From the NCBI GenBank assembly GCA_037893225.1, contig JAZGUH010000536.1:186001-250000 (forward strand): a DNA stretch of 64,000 nt, read 5' to 3'. A program made the position numbers and the translations under genes. Of the stretch, positions 39,098-53,928 are shown one piece after another. A model generated the notes under the pieces. The model saw nothing but the letters and a program-made list of their open reading frames with translations. It was not told where the DNA came from and searched no databases. Source of the DNA: Hippasteria phrygiana. Taxonomy: Eukaryota > Echinodermata > Asteroidea > Valvatida > Goniasteridae. Every line of letters starts with the position of its first letter. Within the stretch, counting starts at the first letter, position 1.

Positions 39098-41415
39098 GTC
39101 ATACCCCAGGGAATTTGACAGGCATGGAGCAATAAATAGAAGGTAATATGCACACAGATGTTGGCCGGAAAGAAAATAAACATTGCGAGGTTTGAATTTT
39201 CTCCACAAGTTTTAACTCTAAGAAGCCGCCGGTAATTGCAACATGTAGCGCCAGATCTAAGCTATCCATACATGTCAAAAATACTGCATTTGGTTGATAT
39301 TTCATGCAATTATGAATGAGTAAAGCAAGTCATACCCTGGGGAATTTGACAGGCATGGAGCAATAAATAGAAGGTAATATGCACACAGATGTTGGCCGGA
39401 AAGAAAATAGACATTGCGAGGTTTGAATTTTCTCCACAAGTTTTAACTCTAAGAAGCCGCCGATAATTGCAACATGTAGCGCCAGATCTAAGCTATCCAT
39501 ACATGTCAAAATTACTGAATTTGGTTGATATTTCATGCAATTATGAATGAGTAAAGCAAGTCCATACCCCAGGGAATTTGACAGGCATGGAGCAATAAAT
39601 AAAAGGTAATCTGCACACAGATGGTGGCCGGAAAGAAAATAAACATTGCGAGGTTTGAATTTTCTCCACAAGTTTTAAATCTAGGAAGCCGCCGATGATT
39701 GCAACATGTAGCGCCAGATCTAAGCTATCCATACATGTCAAAATTACTGCATTTGGTTGATATTTCATGCAATTATGAATGAGTAAAGCAAGTCCATACC
39801 CCAGGGAATTTGACAGGCATGGAGCAATAAATAAAAGGTAATCTGCACACAGATGGTGGCCGGGAAGAAAATAAACATTGCGAGGTTTGAATTTTCTCCA
39901 CAAGTGTTAACTCTAAGAAGCCGCCGATAATTGCAACATGTAGCGCCAGATCTAAGCTATCCATACATGTCAACATTACTGAATTTGGTTGATATTTCAT
40001 GCAATTATGAATGAGTAAAGCAAGTCCATACCCCAGGGAATTTGACAGGCATGGAGCAATAAATAGACGGTAACATGTACACAGATGTTGGCCGGAAAGA
40101 AAATAAACATTGCGAGGTTTGAATTTTCTACACAAGTTTTAACTCTAGGAAGCCGCCGATGATTGCAACATGTAGCGCCAGATCTAAGCTATCCATACAT
40201 GTCAAAATTACTGAATTTGGTTGATATTTCATGCAATTATGAATGAGTAAAGCAAGTCCATACCCCAGGGAATTTGACATGCATGGAGCAATAAATAGAC
40301 GGTAACATGTACACAGATGTTGGCCGGAAAGAAAATAAACATTGCGAGGTTTGAATTTTCTCTACAAGTTTTAACTCTAAGAAGCCGCCGATAATTGCAA
40401 CATGTAGCGCCAGATCTAAGCTATCCATACATGTCAAAATTACTGAATTTGGTTGATATTTCATGCAATTATGAATGAGTAAAGCAAGTCCATACCCCAG
40501 GGAATTTGACATGCATGGAGCAATAAATAGACGGTAACATGTACACAGATGTTGGCCGGAAAGAAAATAAACATTGCGAGGTTTGAATTTTCTACACAAG
40601 TTTTAAATCTAGGAAGCCGCCGATGATTGCAACATGTAGCGCCAGATCTAAGCTATCCATACATGTCAAAATTACTGCATTTGGTTGATATTTCATGCAA
40701 TTATGAATGAGTAAAGCAAGTCCATACCCCAGGGAATTTGACAGGCATGGAGCAATAAATAAAAGGTAATCTGCACACAGATGGTGGCCGGGAAGAAAAT
40801 AAACATTGCGAGGTTTGAATTTTCTCCACAAGTGTTAACTCTAAGAAGCCGCCGATAATTGCAACATGTAGCGCCAGATCTAAGCTATCCATACATGTCA
40901 AAATTACTGAATTTTGTTGATATTTCATGCAATTATGAATGAGTAAAGCAAGTCCATACCCCAGGGAATTTGACAGGCATGGAGCAATAAATAGACGGTA
41001 ACATGTACACAGATGTTGGCCGGAAAGAAAATAAACATTGCGAGGTTTGAATTTTCTCCACAAGTTTTACCTCTAAGAAGCCGCCGATAATTGCAACGTG
41101 TAGCGCCAGATCTAAGCTATCCATACATGTCAAAATTACTGAATTTTGTTGATATTTCATGCAATTATGAATGAGTAAAGCAAGTCCATACCCCAGGGAA
41201 TTTGACATGCATGGAGCAATAAATAGACGGTAACATGTACACAGATGTTGGCCGGAAAGAAAATAAACATTGCGAGGTTTGAATTTTCTACACAAGTTTT
41301 AACTCTAGGAAGCCGCCGATGATTGCAACATGTAGCGCCAGATCTAAGCTATCCATACATGTCAAAATTACTGAATTTGGTTGATATTTCATGCAATTAT
41401 GAATGAGTAAAGCAA
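39098..41415. repeat. HOR unit, 10 monomers (2,318 bp)
   Basis: Monomer order is D E F1 A1 Y V S A2 B C. Eight 232-bp members give the measured length. It holds the last class E monomer with p15 G (39,329-39,559); all later copies are E1. Y is a B/C hybrid (B-type p228 G, C-type p79 A and middle). Confidence 0.88.
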
Positions 41416-44400
41416 GTCATACCCCAGGGAATTTGACAGGCATGGAGCAATAAATAGAAGGTAATATGCACACAGATGTTGGCCGGAAAGAAAATAAACA
41501 TTGCGAGGTTTGAATTTTCTCCACAAGTTTTAACTCTAAGAAGCCGCCGGTAATTGCAACATGTAGCGCCAGATCTAAGCTATCCATACATGTCAAAAAT
41601 ACTGCATTTGGTTGATATTTCATGCAATTATGAATGAGTAAAGCAAGTCATACCCTGGGGAATTTGACAGGCATGGAGCAATAAATAAAAGGTAATATGC
41701 ACACAGATGTTGGCCGGAAAGAAAATAGACATTGCGAGGTTTGAATTTTCTCCACAAGTTTTAACTCTAAGAAGCCGCCGATAATTGCAACATGTAGCGC
41801 CAGATCTAAGCTATCCATACATGTCAAAATTACTGAATTTGGTTGATATTTCATGCAATTATGAATGAGTAAAGCAAGTCCATACCCCAGGGAATTTGAC
41901 AGGCATGGAGCAATAAATAAAAGGTAATCTGCACACAGATGGTGGCCGGAAAGAAAATAAACATTGCGAGGTTTGAATTTTCTCCACAAGTTTTAAATCT
42001 AGGAAGCCGCCGATGATTGCAACATGTAGCGCCAGATCTAAGCTATCCATACATGTCAAAATTACTGCATTTGGTTGATATTTCATGCAATTATGAATGA
42101 GTAAAGCAAGTCCATACCCCAGGGAATTTGACAGGCATGGAGCAATAAATAAAAGGTAATCTGCACACAGATGGTGGCCGGGAAGAAAATAAACATTGCG
42201 AGGTTTGAATTTTCTCCACAAGTTTTAACTCTAAGAAGCCGCCGATAATTGCAACATGTAGCGCCAGATCTAAGCTATCCATACATGTCAAAATTACTGA
42301 ATTTGGTTGATATTTCATGCAATTATGAATGAGTAAAGCAAGTCATACCCTGGGGAATTTGACAGGCATGGAGCAATAAATAGAAGGTAATATGCACACA
42401 GATGTTGGCCGGAAAGAAAATAAACATTGCGAGGTTTGAATTTTCTCCACAAGTTTGAACTCTAAGAAGCCGCCGATAATTGCAACATGTAGCGCCAGAT
42501 CTAAGCTATCCATACATGTCAAAATTACTGAATTTGGTTGATATTTCATGCAATTATGAATGAGTAAAGCAAGTCCATACCCCAGGGAATTTGACAGGCA
42601 TGGAGCAATAAATAAAAGGTAATCTGCACACAGATGGTGGCCGGAAAGAAAATAAACATTGCGAGGTTTGAATTTTCTCCACAAGTTTTAAATCTAGGAA
42701 GCCGCCGATGATTGCAACATGTAGCGCCAGATCTAAGCTATCCATACATGTCAAAATTACTGCATTTGGTTGATATTTCATGCAATTATGAATGAGTAAA
42801 GCAAGTCCATACCCCAGGGAATTTGACAGGCATGGAGCAATAAATAAAAGGTAATCTGCACACAGATGGTGGCCGGGAAGAAAATAAACATTGCGAGGTT
42901 TGAATTTTCTCCACAAGTGTTAACTCTAAGAAGCCGCCGATAATTGCAACATGTAGCGCCAGATCTAAGCTATCCATACATGTCAACATTACTGAATTTG
43001 GTTGATATTTCATGCAATTATGAATGAGTAAAGCAAGTCCATACCCCAGGGAATTTGACAGGCATGGAGCAATAAATAGACGGTAACATGTACACAGATG
43101 TTGGCCGGAAAGAAAATAAACATTGCGAGGTTTGAATTTTCTACACAAGTTTTAACTCTAGGAAGCCGCCGATGATTGCAACATGTAGCGCCAGATCTAA
43201 GCTATCCATACATGTCAAAATTACTGAATTTGGTTGATATTTCATGCAATTATGAATGAGTAAAGCAAGTCCATACCCCAGGGAATTTGACATGCATGGA
43301 GCAATAAATAGACGGTAACATGTACACAGATGTTGGCCGGAAAGAAAATAAACATTGCGAGGTTTGAATTTTCTCTACAAGTTTTAACTCTAAGAAGCCG
43401 CCGATAATTGCAACATGTAGCGCCAGATCTAAGCTATCCATACATGTCAAAATTACTGAATTTGGTTGATATTTCATGCAATTATGAATGAGTAAAGCAA
43501 GTCCATACCCCAGGGAATTTGACATGCATGGAGCAATAAATAGACGGTAACATGTACACAGATGTTGGCCGGAAAGAAAATAAACATTGCGAGGTTTGAA
43601 TTTTCTACACAAGTTTTAACTCTAGGAAGCCGCCGATGATTGCAACATGTAGCGCCAGATCTAAGCTATCCATACATGTCAAAATTACTGAATTTGGTTG
43701 ATATTTCATGCAATTATGAATGAGTAAAGCAAGTCATACCCCAGGGAATTTGACAGGCATGGAGCAATAAATAGAAGGTAATATGCACACAGATGTTGGC
43801 CGGAAAGAAAATAAACATTGCGAGGTTTGAATTTTCTCCACAAGTTTTAACTCTAAGAAGCCGCCGGTAATTGCAACATGTAGCGCCAGATCTAAGCTAT
43901 CCATACATGTCAAAAATACTGCATTTGGTTGATATTTCATGCAATTATGAATGAGTAAAGCAAGTCATACCCTGGGGAATTTGACAGGCATGGAGCAATA
44001 AATAAAAGGTAATATGCACACAGATGTTGGCCGGAAAGAAAATAGACATTGCGAGGTTTGAATTTTCTCCACAAGTTTTAACTCTAAGAAGCCGCCGATA
44101 ATTGCAACATGTAGCGCCAGATCTAAGCTATCCATACATGTCAAAATTACTGAATTTGGTTGATATTTCATGCAATTATGAATGAGTAAAGCAAGTCCAT
44201 ACCCCAGGGAATTTGACAGGCATGGAGCAATAAATAAAAGGTAATCTGCACACAGATGGTGGCCGGAAAGAAAATAAACATTGCGAGGTTTGAATTTTCT
44301 CCACAAGTTTTAAATCTAGGAAGCCGCCGATGATTGCAACATGTAGCGCCAGATCTAAGCTATCCATACATGTCAAAATTACTGCATTTGGTTGATATTT

Positions 44401-45936
44401 CATGCAATTATGAATGAGTAAAGCAAGTCCATACCCCAGGGAATTTGACAGGCATGGAGCAATAAATAAAAGGTAATCTGCACACAGATGGTGGCCGGGA
44501 AGAAAATAAACATTGCGAGGTTTGAATTTTCTCCACAAGTTTTAACTCTAAGAAGCCGCCGATAATTGCAACATGTAGCGCCAGATCTAAGCTATCCATA
44601 CATGTCAAAATTACTGAATTTGGTTGATATTTCATGCAATTATGAATGAGTAAAGCAAGTCATACCCTGGGGAATTTGACAGGCATGGAGCAATAAATAG
44701 AAGGTAATATGCACACAGATGTTGGCCGGAAAGAAAATAAACATTGCGAGGTTTGAATTTTCTCCACAAGTTTGAACTCTAAGAAGCCGCCGATAATTGC
44801 AACATGTAGCGCCAGATCTAAGCTATCCATACATGTCAAAATTACTGAATTTGGTTGATATTTCATGCAATTATGAATGAGTAAAGCAAGTCCATACCCC
44901 AGGGAATTTGACAGGCATGGAGCAATAAATAAAAGGTAATCTGCACACAGATGGTGGCCGGAAAGAAAATAAACATTGCGAGGTTTGAATTTTCTCCACA
45001 AGTTTTAAATCTAGGAAGCCGCCGATGATTGCAACATGTAGCGCCAGATCTAAGCTATCCATACATGTCAAAATTACTGCATTTGGTTGATATTTCATGC
45101 AATTATGAATGAGTAAAGCAAGTCCATACCCCAGGGAATTTGACAGGCATGGAGCAATAAATAAAAGGTAATCTGCACACAGATGGTGGCCGGGAAGAAA
45201 ATAAACATTGCGAGGTTTGAATTTTCTCCACAAGTGTTAACTCTAAGAAGCCGCCGATAATTGCAACATGTAGCGCCAGATCTAAGCTATCCATACATGT
45301 CAACATTACTGAATTTGGTTGATATTTCATGCAATTATGAATGAGTAAAGCAAGTCCATACCCCAGGGAATTTGACAGGCATGGAGCAATAAATAGACGG
45401 TAACATGTACACAGATGTTGGCCGGAAAGAAAATAAACATTGCGAGGTTTGAATTTTCTACACAAGTTTTAACTCTAGGAAGCCGCCGATGATTGCAACA
45501 TGTAGCGCCAGATCTAAGCTATCCATACATGTCAAAATAACTGAATTTGGTTGATATTTCATGCAATTATGAATGAGTAAAGCAAGTCCATACCCCAGGG
45601 AATTTGACATGCATGGAGCAATAAATAGACGGTAACATGTACACAGATGTTGGCCGGAAAGAAAATAAACATTGCGAGGTTTGAATTTTCTCTACAAGTT
45701 TTAACTCTAAGAAGCCGCCGATAATTGCAACATGTAGCGCCAGATCTAAGCTATCCATACATGTCAAAATTACTGAATTTGGTTGATATTTCATGCAATT
45801 ATGAATGAGTAAAGCAAGTCCATACCCCAGGGAATTTGACATGCATGGAGCAATAAATAGACGGTAACATGTACACAGATGTTGGCCGGAAAGAAAATAA
45901 ACATTGCGAGGTTTGAATTTTCTACACAAGTTTTAA
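41148..45936. repeat. 2,317-bp period tandem copy (10 monomers)
   Basis: Bases 41,148-43,619 match 43,465-45,936. The only difference noticed is 45539 (T to A). The left limit is p168 of B against V and the right limit is p92 of C against S. Confidence 0.82.
41416..43732. repeat. HOR unit, 10 monomers (2,317 bp)
   Basis: Monomer order is D E1 F1 Z R1 F1 A1 Y V C. Compared with the previous unit, Z-R1-F1 has been inserted after F1, and S-A2-B has been lost between V and C. Class F1 occurs twice within the unit, which gives a natural place for slippage between them. This unit is repeated in the next block. Confidence 0.88.
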
Positions 45937-48900
45937 ATCTAGGAAGCCGCCGATGATTGCAACATGTAGCGCCAGATCTAAGCTATCCATACATGTCAAA
46001 ATTACTGCATTTGGTTGATATTTCATGCAATTATGAATGAGTAAAGCAAGTCCATACCCCAGGGAATTTGACAGGCATGGAGCAATAAATAAAAGGTAAT
46101 CTGCACACAGATGGTGGCCGGGAAGAAAATAAACATTGCGAGGTTTGAATTTTCTCCACAAGTGTTAACTCTAAGAAGCCGCCGATAATTGCAACATGTA
46201 GCGCCAGATCTAAGCTATCCATACATGTCAAAATTACTGAATTTTGTTGATATTTCATGCAATTATGAATGAGTAAAGCAAGTCCATACCCCAGGGAATT
46301 TGACAGGCATGGAGCAATAAATAGACGGTAACATGTACACAGATGTTGGCCGGAAAGAAAATAAACATTGCGAGGTTTGAATTTTCTCCACAAGTTTTAC
46401 CTCTAAGAAGCCGCCGATAATTGCAACGTGTAGCGCCAGATCTAAGCTATCCATACATGTCAAAATTACTGAATTTGGTTGATATTTCATGCAATTATGA
46501 ATGAGTAAAGCAAGTCCATACCCCAGGGAATTTGACAGGCATGGAGCAATAAATAAAAGGTAATCTGCACACAGATGGTGGCCGGAAAGAAAATAAACAT
46601 TGCGAGGTTTGAATTTTCTCCACAAGTTTTAAATCTAGGAAGCCGCCGATGATTGCAACATGTAGCGCCAGATCTAAGCTATCCATACATGTCAAAATTA
46701 CTGCATTTGGTTGATATTTCATGCAATTATGAATGAGTAAAGCAAGTCCATACCCCAGGGAATTTGACAGGCATGGAGCAATAAATAAAAGGTAATCTGC
46801 ACACAGATGGTGGCCGGGAAGAAAATAAACATTGCGAGGTTTGAATTTTCTCCACAAGTTTTAACTCTAAGAAGCCGCCGATAATTGCAACATGTAGCGC
46901 CAGATCTAAGCTATCCATACATGTCAAAATTACTGAATTTGGTTGATATTTCATGCAATTATGAATGAGTAAAGCAAGTCATACCCTGGGGAATTTGACA
47001 GGCATGGAGCAATAAATAGAAGGTAATATGCACACAGATGTTGGCCGGAAAGAAAATAAACATTGCGAGGTTTGAATTTTCTCCACAAGTTTGAACTCTA
47101 AGAAGCCGCCGATAATTGCAACATGTAGCGCCAGATCTAAGCTATCCATACATGTCAAAATTACTGAATTTGGTTGATATTTCATGCAATTATGAATGAG
47201 TAAAGCAAGTCCATACCCCAGGGAATTTGACAGGCATGGAGCAATAAATAAAAGGTAATCTGCACACAGATGGTGGCCGGAAAGAAAATAAACATTGCGA
47301 GGTTTGAATTTTCTCCACAAGTTTTAAATCTAGGAAGCCGCCGATGATTGCAACATGTAGCGCCAGATCTAAGCTATCCATACATGTCAAAATTACTGCA
47401 TTTGGTTGATATTTCATGCAATTATGAATGAGTAAAGCAAGTCCATACCCCAGGGAATTTGACAGGCATGGAGCAATAAATAAAAGGTAATCTGCACACA
47501 GATGGTGGCCGGGAAGAAAATAAACATTGCGAGGTTTGAATTTTCTCCACAAGTGTTAACTCTAAGAAGCCGCCGATAATTGCAACATGTAGCGCCAGAT
47601 CTAAGCTATCCATACATGTCAACATTACTGAATTTGGTTGATATTTCATGCAATTATGAATGAGTAAAGCAAGTCCATACCCCAGGGAATTTGACAGGCA
47701 TGGAGCAATAAATAGACGGTAACATGTACACAGATGTTGGCCGGAAAGAAAATAAACATTGCGAGGTTTGAATTTTCTACACAAGTTTTAACTCTAGGAA
47801 GCCGCCGATGATTGCAACATGTAGCGCCAGATCTAAGCTATCCATACATGTCAAAATTACTGAATTTGGTTGATATTTCATGCAATTATGAATGAGTAAA
47901 GCAAGTCCATACCCCAGGGAATTTGACATGCATGGAGCAATAAATAGACGGTAACATGTACACAGATGTTGGCCGGAAAGAAAATAAACATTGCGAGGTT
48001 TGAATTTTCTCTACAAGTTTTAACTCTAAGAAGCCGCCGATAATTGCAACATGTAGCGCCAGATCTAAGCTATCCATACATGTCAAAATTACTGAATTTG
48101 GTTGATATTTCATGCAATTATGAATGAGTAAAGCAAGTCCATACCCCAGGGAATTTGACATGCATGGAGCAATAAATAGACGGTAACATGTACACAGATG
48201 TTGGCCGGAAAGAAAATAAACATTGCGAGGTTTGAATTTTCTACACAAGTTTTAAATCTAGGAAGCCGCCGATGATTGCAACATGTAGCGCCAGATCTAA
48301 GCTATCCATACATGTCAAAATTACTGCATTTGGTTGATATTTCATGCAATTATGAATGAGTAAAGCAAGTCCATACCCCAGGGAATTTGACAGGCATGGA
48401 GCAATAAATAAAAGGTAATCTGCACACAGATGGTGGCCGGGAAGAAAATAAACATTGCGAGGTTTGAATTTTCTCCACAAGTGTTAACTCTAAGAAGCCG
48501 CCGATAATTGCAACATGTAGCGCCAGATCTAAGCTATCCATACATGTCAAAATTACTGAATTTTGTTGATATTTCATGCAATTATGAATGAGTAAAGCAA
48601 GTCCATACCCCAGGGAATTTGACAGGCATGGAGCAATAAATAGACGGTAACATGTACACAGATGTTGGCCGGAAAGAAAATAAACATTGCGAGGTTTGAA
48701 TTTTCTCCACAAGTTTTACCTCTAAGAAGCCGCCGATAATTGCAACGTGTAGCGCCAGATCTAAGCTATCCATACATGTCAAAATTACTGAATTTTGTTG
48801 ATATTTCATGCAATTATGAATGAGTAAAGCAAGTCCATACCCCAGGGAATTTGACATGCATGGAGCAATAAATAGACGGTAACATGTACACAGATGTTGG

Positions 48901-49064
48901 CCGGAAAGAAAATAAACATTGCGAGGTTTGAATTTTCTACACAAGTTTTAACTCTAGGAAGCCGCCGATGATTGCAACATGTAGCGCCAGATCTAAGCTA
49001 TCCATACATGTCAAAATTACTGAATTTGGTTGATATTTCATGCAATTATGAATGAGTAAAGCAA
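43733..49064. repeat. HOR block of 23 monomers with internal 10-mer duplication
   Basis: Monomer order is D E1 F1 Z R1 F1 A1 Y V S A2 B | F1 Z R1 F1 A1 Y V S A2 B C. The ten-monomer run F1 to B is present twice (period 2,319 bp). Nineteen 232-bp members give exactly 5,332. The first B has a t0 tail and the second a t2 tail, so the exchange point lies at or before p168 of B. T to A at 45539 occurs in the first Y only. Confidence 0.88.
44110..48795. repeat. 2,319-bp tandem duplication (10 monomers)
   Basis: Bases 44,110-46,476 match 46,429-48,795 (offset 2,319, matched length about 48 bp longer). The left limit is p119 of E1 against B and the right limit is p168 of the two B monomers. It overlaps the 2,317-bp copy to its left, so runs such as F1 A1 Y V are present three times between 42 and 48 kb. 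Confidence 0.82.
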
Positions 49065-51844
49065 GTCATACCCCAGGGAATTTGACAGGCATGGAGCAAT
49101 AAATAGAAGGTAATATGCACACAGATGTTGGCCGGAAAGAAAATAAACATTGCGAGGTTTGAATTTTCTCCACAAGTTTTAACTCTAAGAAGCCGCCGGT
49201 AATTGCAACATGTAGCGCCAGATCTAAGCTATCCGAACATGTCAAAAATACTGCATTTGGTTGATATTTCATGCAATTATGAATGAGTAAAGCAAGTCAT
49301 ACCCTGGGGAATTTGACAGGCATGGAGCAATAAATAAAAGGTAATATGCACACAGATGTTGGCCGGAAAGAAAATAGACATTGCGAGGTTTGAATTTTCT
49401 CCACAAGTTTTAACTCTAAGAAGCCGCCGATAATTGCAACATGTAGCGCCAGATCTAAGCTATCCATACATGTCAAAATTACTGAATTTGGTTGATATTT
49501 CATGCAATTATGAATGAGTAAAGCAAGTCCATACCCCAGGGAATTTGACAGGCATGGAGCAATAAATAAAAGGTAATCTGCACACAGATGGTGGCCGGAA
49601 AGAAAATAAACATTGCGAGGTTTGAATTTTCTCCACAAGTTTTAAATCTAGGAAGCCGCCGATGATTGCAACATGTAGCGCCAGATCTAAGCTATCCATA
49701 CATGTCAAAATTACTGCATTTGGTTGATATTTCATGCAATTATGAATGAGTAAAGCAAGTCCATACCCCAGGGAATTTGACAGGCATGGAGCAATAAATA
49801 AAAGGTAATCTGCACACAGATGGTGGCCGGGAAGAAAATAAACATTGCGAGGTTTGAATTTTCTCCACAAGTTTTAACTCTAAGAAGCCGCCGATAATTG
49901 CAACATGTAGCGCCAGATCTAAGCTATCCATACATGTCAAAATTACTGAATTTGGTTGATATTTCATGCAATTATGAATGAGTAAAGCAAGTCATACCCT
50001 GGGGAATTTGACAGGCATGGAGCAATAAATAGAAGGTAATATGCACACAGATGTTGGCCGGAAAGAAAATAAACATTGCGAGGTTTGAATTTTCTCCACA
50101 AGTTTGAACTCTAAGAAGCCGCCGATAATTGCAACATGTAGCGCCAGATCTAAGCTATCCATACATGTCACAATTACTGAATTTGGTTGATATTTCATGC
50201 AATTATGAATGAGTAAAGCAAGTCATACCCAAGGGAATTTGACAGGCATGGAGCAATAAATAGAAGGTAATATGCACACAGATGTTGGCCGGAAAGAAAA
50301 TAAACATTGCGAGGTTTGAATTTTCTCCACAAGTTTTAACTCTAAGAAGCCGCCGATAATTGCAACATGTAGCGCCAGATCTAAGCTATCCATACATGTC
50401 AACATTACTGTATTTGGTTGATATTTCATGCAATTATGAATGAGTAAAGCAAGTCCTTCCCCCTGGGAATTTGACATGCATGGAGCAATAAATAGACGGT
50501 AATATGCACACAGATGTTGGCCGGAAAGAAAATAAACATTGCGAGGTTTGAATTTTCTCCACAAGTTTTACCTCTAAGAAGCCGCCGATAATTGCAACGT
50601 GTAGCGCCAGATCTAAGCTATCCATACATGTCAAAATTACTGAATTTTGTTGATATTTCATGCAATTATGAATGAGTAAAGCAAGTCCATACCCCAGGGA
50701 ATTTGACATGCATGGAGCAATAAATAGACGGTAACATGTACACAGATGTTGGCCGGAAAGAAAATAAACATTGCGAGGTTTGAATTTTCTACACAAGTTT
50801 TAACTCTAGGAAGCCGCCGATGATTGCAACATGTAGCGCCAGATCTAAGCTATCCATACATGTCAAAATTACTGAATTTGGTTGATATTTCATGCAATTA
50901 TGAATGAGTAAAGCAAGTCCATACCCCAGGGAATTTGACATGCATGGAGCAATAAATAGACGGTAACATGTACACAGATGTTGGCCGGAAAGAAAATAAA
51001 CATTGCGAGGTTTGAATTTTCTACACAAGTTTTAAATCTAGGAAGCCGCCGATGATTGCAACATGTAGCGCCAGATCTAAGCTATCCATACATGTCAAAA
51101 TTACTGCATTTGGTTGATATTTCATGCAATTATGAATGAGTAAAGCAAGTCCATACCCCAGGGAATTTGACAGGCATGGAGCAATAAATAAAAGGTAATC
51201 TGCACACAGATGGTGGCCGGGAAGAAAATAAACATTGCGAGGTTTGAATTTTCTCCACAAGTGTTAACTCTAAGAAGCCGCCGATAATTGCAACATGTAG
51301 CGCCAGATCTAAGCTATCTATACATGTCAAAATTACTGAATTTTGTTGATATTTCATGCAATTATGAATGAGTAAAGCAAGTCCATACCCCAGGGAATTT
51401 GACAGGCATGGAGCAATAAATAGACGGTAACATGTACACAGATGTTGGCCGGAAAGAAAATAAACATTGCGAGGTTTGAATTTTCTCCACAAGTTTTACC
51501 TCTAAGAAGCCGCCGATAATTGCAACGTGTAGCGCCAGATCTAAGCTATCCATACATGTCAAAATTACTGAATTTTGTTGATATTTCATGCAATTATGAA
51601 TGAGTAAAGCAAGTCCATACCCCAGGGAATTTGACATGCATGGAGCAATAAATAGACGGTAACATGTACACAGATGTTGGCCGGAAAGAAAATAAACATT
51701 GCGAGGTTTGAATTTTCTACACAAGTTTTAACTCTAGGAAGCCGCCGATGATTGCAACATGTAGCGCCAGATCTAAGCTATCCATACATGTCAAAATTAC
51801 TGAATTTGGTTGATATTTCATGCAATTATGAATGAGTAAAGCAA
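49065..51844. repeat. HOR unit, 12 monomers, first AA-BB pair
   Basis: Monomer order is D E1 F1 Z W1 AA BB C S A2 B C. It introduces two classes not seen further left: AA (p155 C with p163 T) and BB (header cttccccctggg). A private two-base change (AT to GA) lies at 49235-49236 in D, and C to T at 51319 in A2 repeats a change also seen at 3153. Confidence 0.88.
50453..50684. repeat. Divergent-header monomer BB
   Basis: The header reads gtccttccccctggg instead of gtccataccccaggg, three substitutions within eight bases, seen only in BB and BB1 (starts 50453, 53233, 60877, 63888). It is always preceded by class AA (p163 T). The left cassette has p17 C without its usual partners p23 C and p27 T. 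The right part of this copy is B-like; the other copies have p96-97 GG. Confidence 0.8.
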
Positions 51845-53928
51845 GTCATACCCCAGGGAATTTGACAGGCATGGAGCAATAAATAGAAGGTAATATGCAC
51901 ACAGATGTTGGCCGGAAAGAAAATAAACATTGCGAGGTTTGAATTTTCTCCACAAGTTTTAACTCTAAGAAGCCGCCGGTAATTGCAACATGTAGCGCCA
52001 GATCTAAGCTATCCATACATGTCAAAAATACTGCATTTGGTTGATATTTCATGCAATTATGAATGAGTAAAGCAAGTCATACCCTGGGGAATTTGACAGG
52101 CATGGAGCAATAAATAAAAGGTAATATGCACACAGATGTTGGCCGGAAAGAAAATAGACATTGCGAGGTTTGAATTTTCTCCACAAGTTTTAACTCTAAG
52201 AAGCCGCCGATAATTGCAACATGTAGCGCCAGATCTAAGCTATCCATACATGTCAAAATTACTGAATTTGGTTGATATTTCATGCAATTATGAATGAGTA
52301 AAGCAAGTCCATACCCCAGGGAATTTGACAGGCATGGAGCAATAAATAAAAGGTAATCTGCACACAGATGGTGGCCGGAAAGAAAATAAACATTGCGAGG
52401 TTTGAATTTTCTCCACAAGTTTTAAATCTAGGAAGCCGCCGATGATTGCAACATGTAGCGCCAGATCTAAGCTATCCATACATGTCAAAATTACTGCATT
52501 TGGTTGATATTTCATGCAATTATGAATGAGTAAAGCAAGTCCATACCCCAGGGAATTTGACAGGCATGGAGCAATAAATAAAAGGTAATCTGCACACAGA
52601 TGGTGGCCGGGAAGAAAATAAACATTGCGAGGTTTGAATTTTCTCCACAAGTTTTAACTCTAAGAAGCCGCCGATAATTGCAACATGTAGCGCCAGATCT
52701 AAGCTATCCATACATGTCAAAATTACTGAATTTTGTTGATATTTCATGCAATTATGAATGAGTAAAGCAAGTCATACCCTGGGGAATTTGACAGGCATGG
52801 AGCAATAAATAGAAGGTAATATGCACACAGATGTTGGCCGGAAAGAAAATAAACATTGCGAGGTTTGAATTTTCTCCACAAGTTTGAACTCTAAGAAGCC
52901 GCCGATAATTGCAACATGTAGCGCCAGATCTAAGCTATCCATACATGTCACAATTACTGAATTTGGTTGATATTTCATGCAATTATGAATGAGTAAAGCA
53001 AGTCATATCCAAGGGAATTTGACAGGCATGGAGCAATAAATAGAAGGTAATATGCACACAGATGTTGGCCGGAAAGAAAATAAACATTGCGAGGTTTGAA
53101 TTTTCTCCACAAGTTTTAACTCTAAGAAGCCGCCGATAATTGCAACATGTAGCGCCAGATCTAAGCTATCCATACATGTCAACATTACTGTATTTGGTTG
53201 ATATTTCATGCAATTATGAATGAGTAAAGCAAGTCCTTCCCCCTGGGAATTTGACATGCATGGAGCAATAAATAGACGGTAATATGCACACAGATGTTGG
53301 CCGGAAAGAAAATAAACATTGCGAGGTTTGAATTTTCTCCACAAGTTTTAACTCTGGGAAGCCGCCGATAATTGCAACATGTAGCGCCAGATCTAAGCTA
53401 TCCATACATGTCAAAATTACTGAATTTGGTTGATATTTCATGCAATTATGAATGAGTAAAGCAAGTCCATACCCCAGGGAATTTGACATGCATGGAGCAA
53501 TAAATAGACGGTAACATGTACACAGATGTTGGCCGGAAAGAAAATAAACATTGCGAGGTTTGAATTTTCTCCACAAGTTTTACCTCTAAGAAGCCGCCGA
53601 TAATTGCAACGTGTAGCGCCAGATCTAAGCTATCCATACATGTCAAAATTACTGAATTTTGTTGATATTTCATGCAATTATGAATGAGTAAAGCAAGTCC
53701 ATACCCCAGGGAATTTGACATGCATGGAGCAATAAATAGACGGTAACATGTACACAGATGTTGGCCGGAAAGAAAATAAACATTGCGAGGTTTGAATTTT
53801 CTACACAAGTTTTAACTCTAGGAAGCCGCCGATGATTGCAACATGTAGCGCCAGATCTAAGCTATCCATACATGTCAAAATTACTGAATTTGGTTGATAT
53901 TTCATGCAATTATGAATGAGTAAAGCAA
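51845..53928. repeat. HOR unit, 9 monomers (2,084 bp)
   Basis: Monomer order is D E1 F1 Z W1 AA BB1 B1 C. It matches the preceding unit through AA and the left part of BB; BB1 then differs from BB in its middle (p96-97 GG rather than the B-type p91 C and p119 G). Z here has a t2 tail, and AA has a private C to T at 53008. Five 232-bp members give the measured length. Confidence 0.88.
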
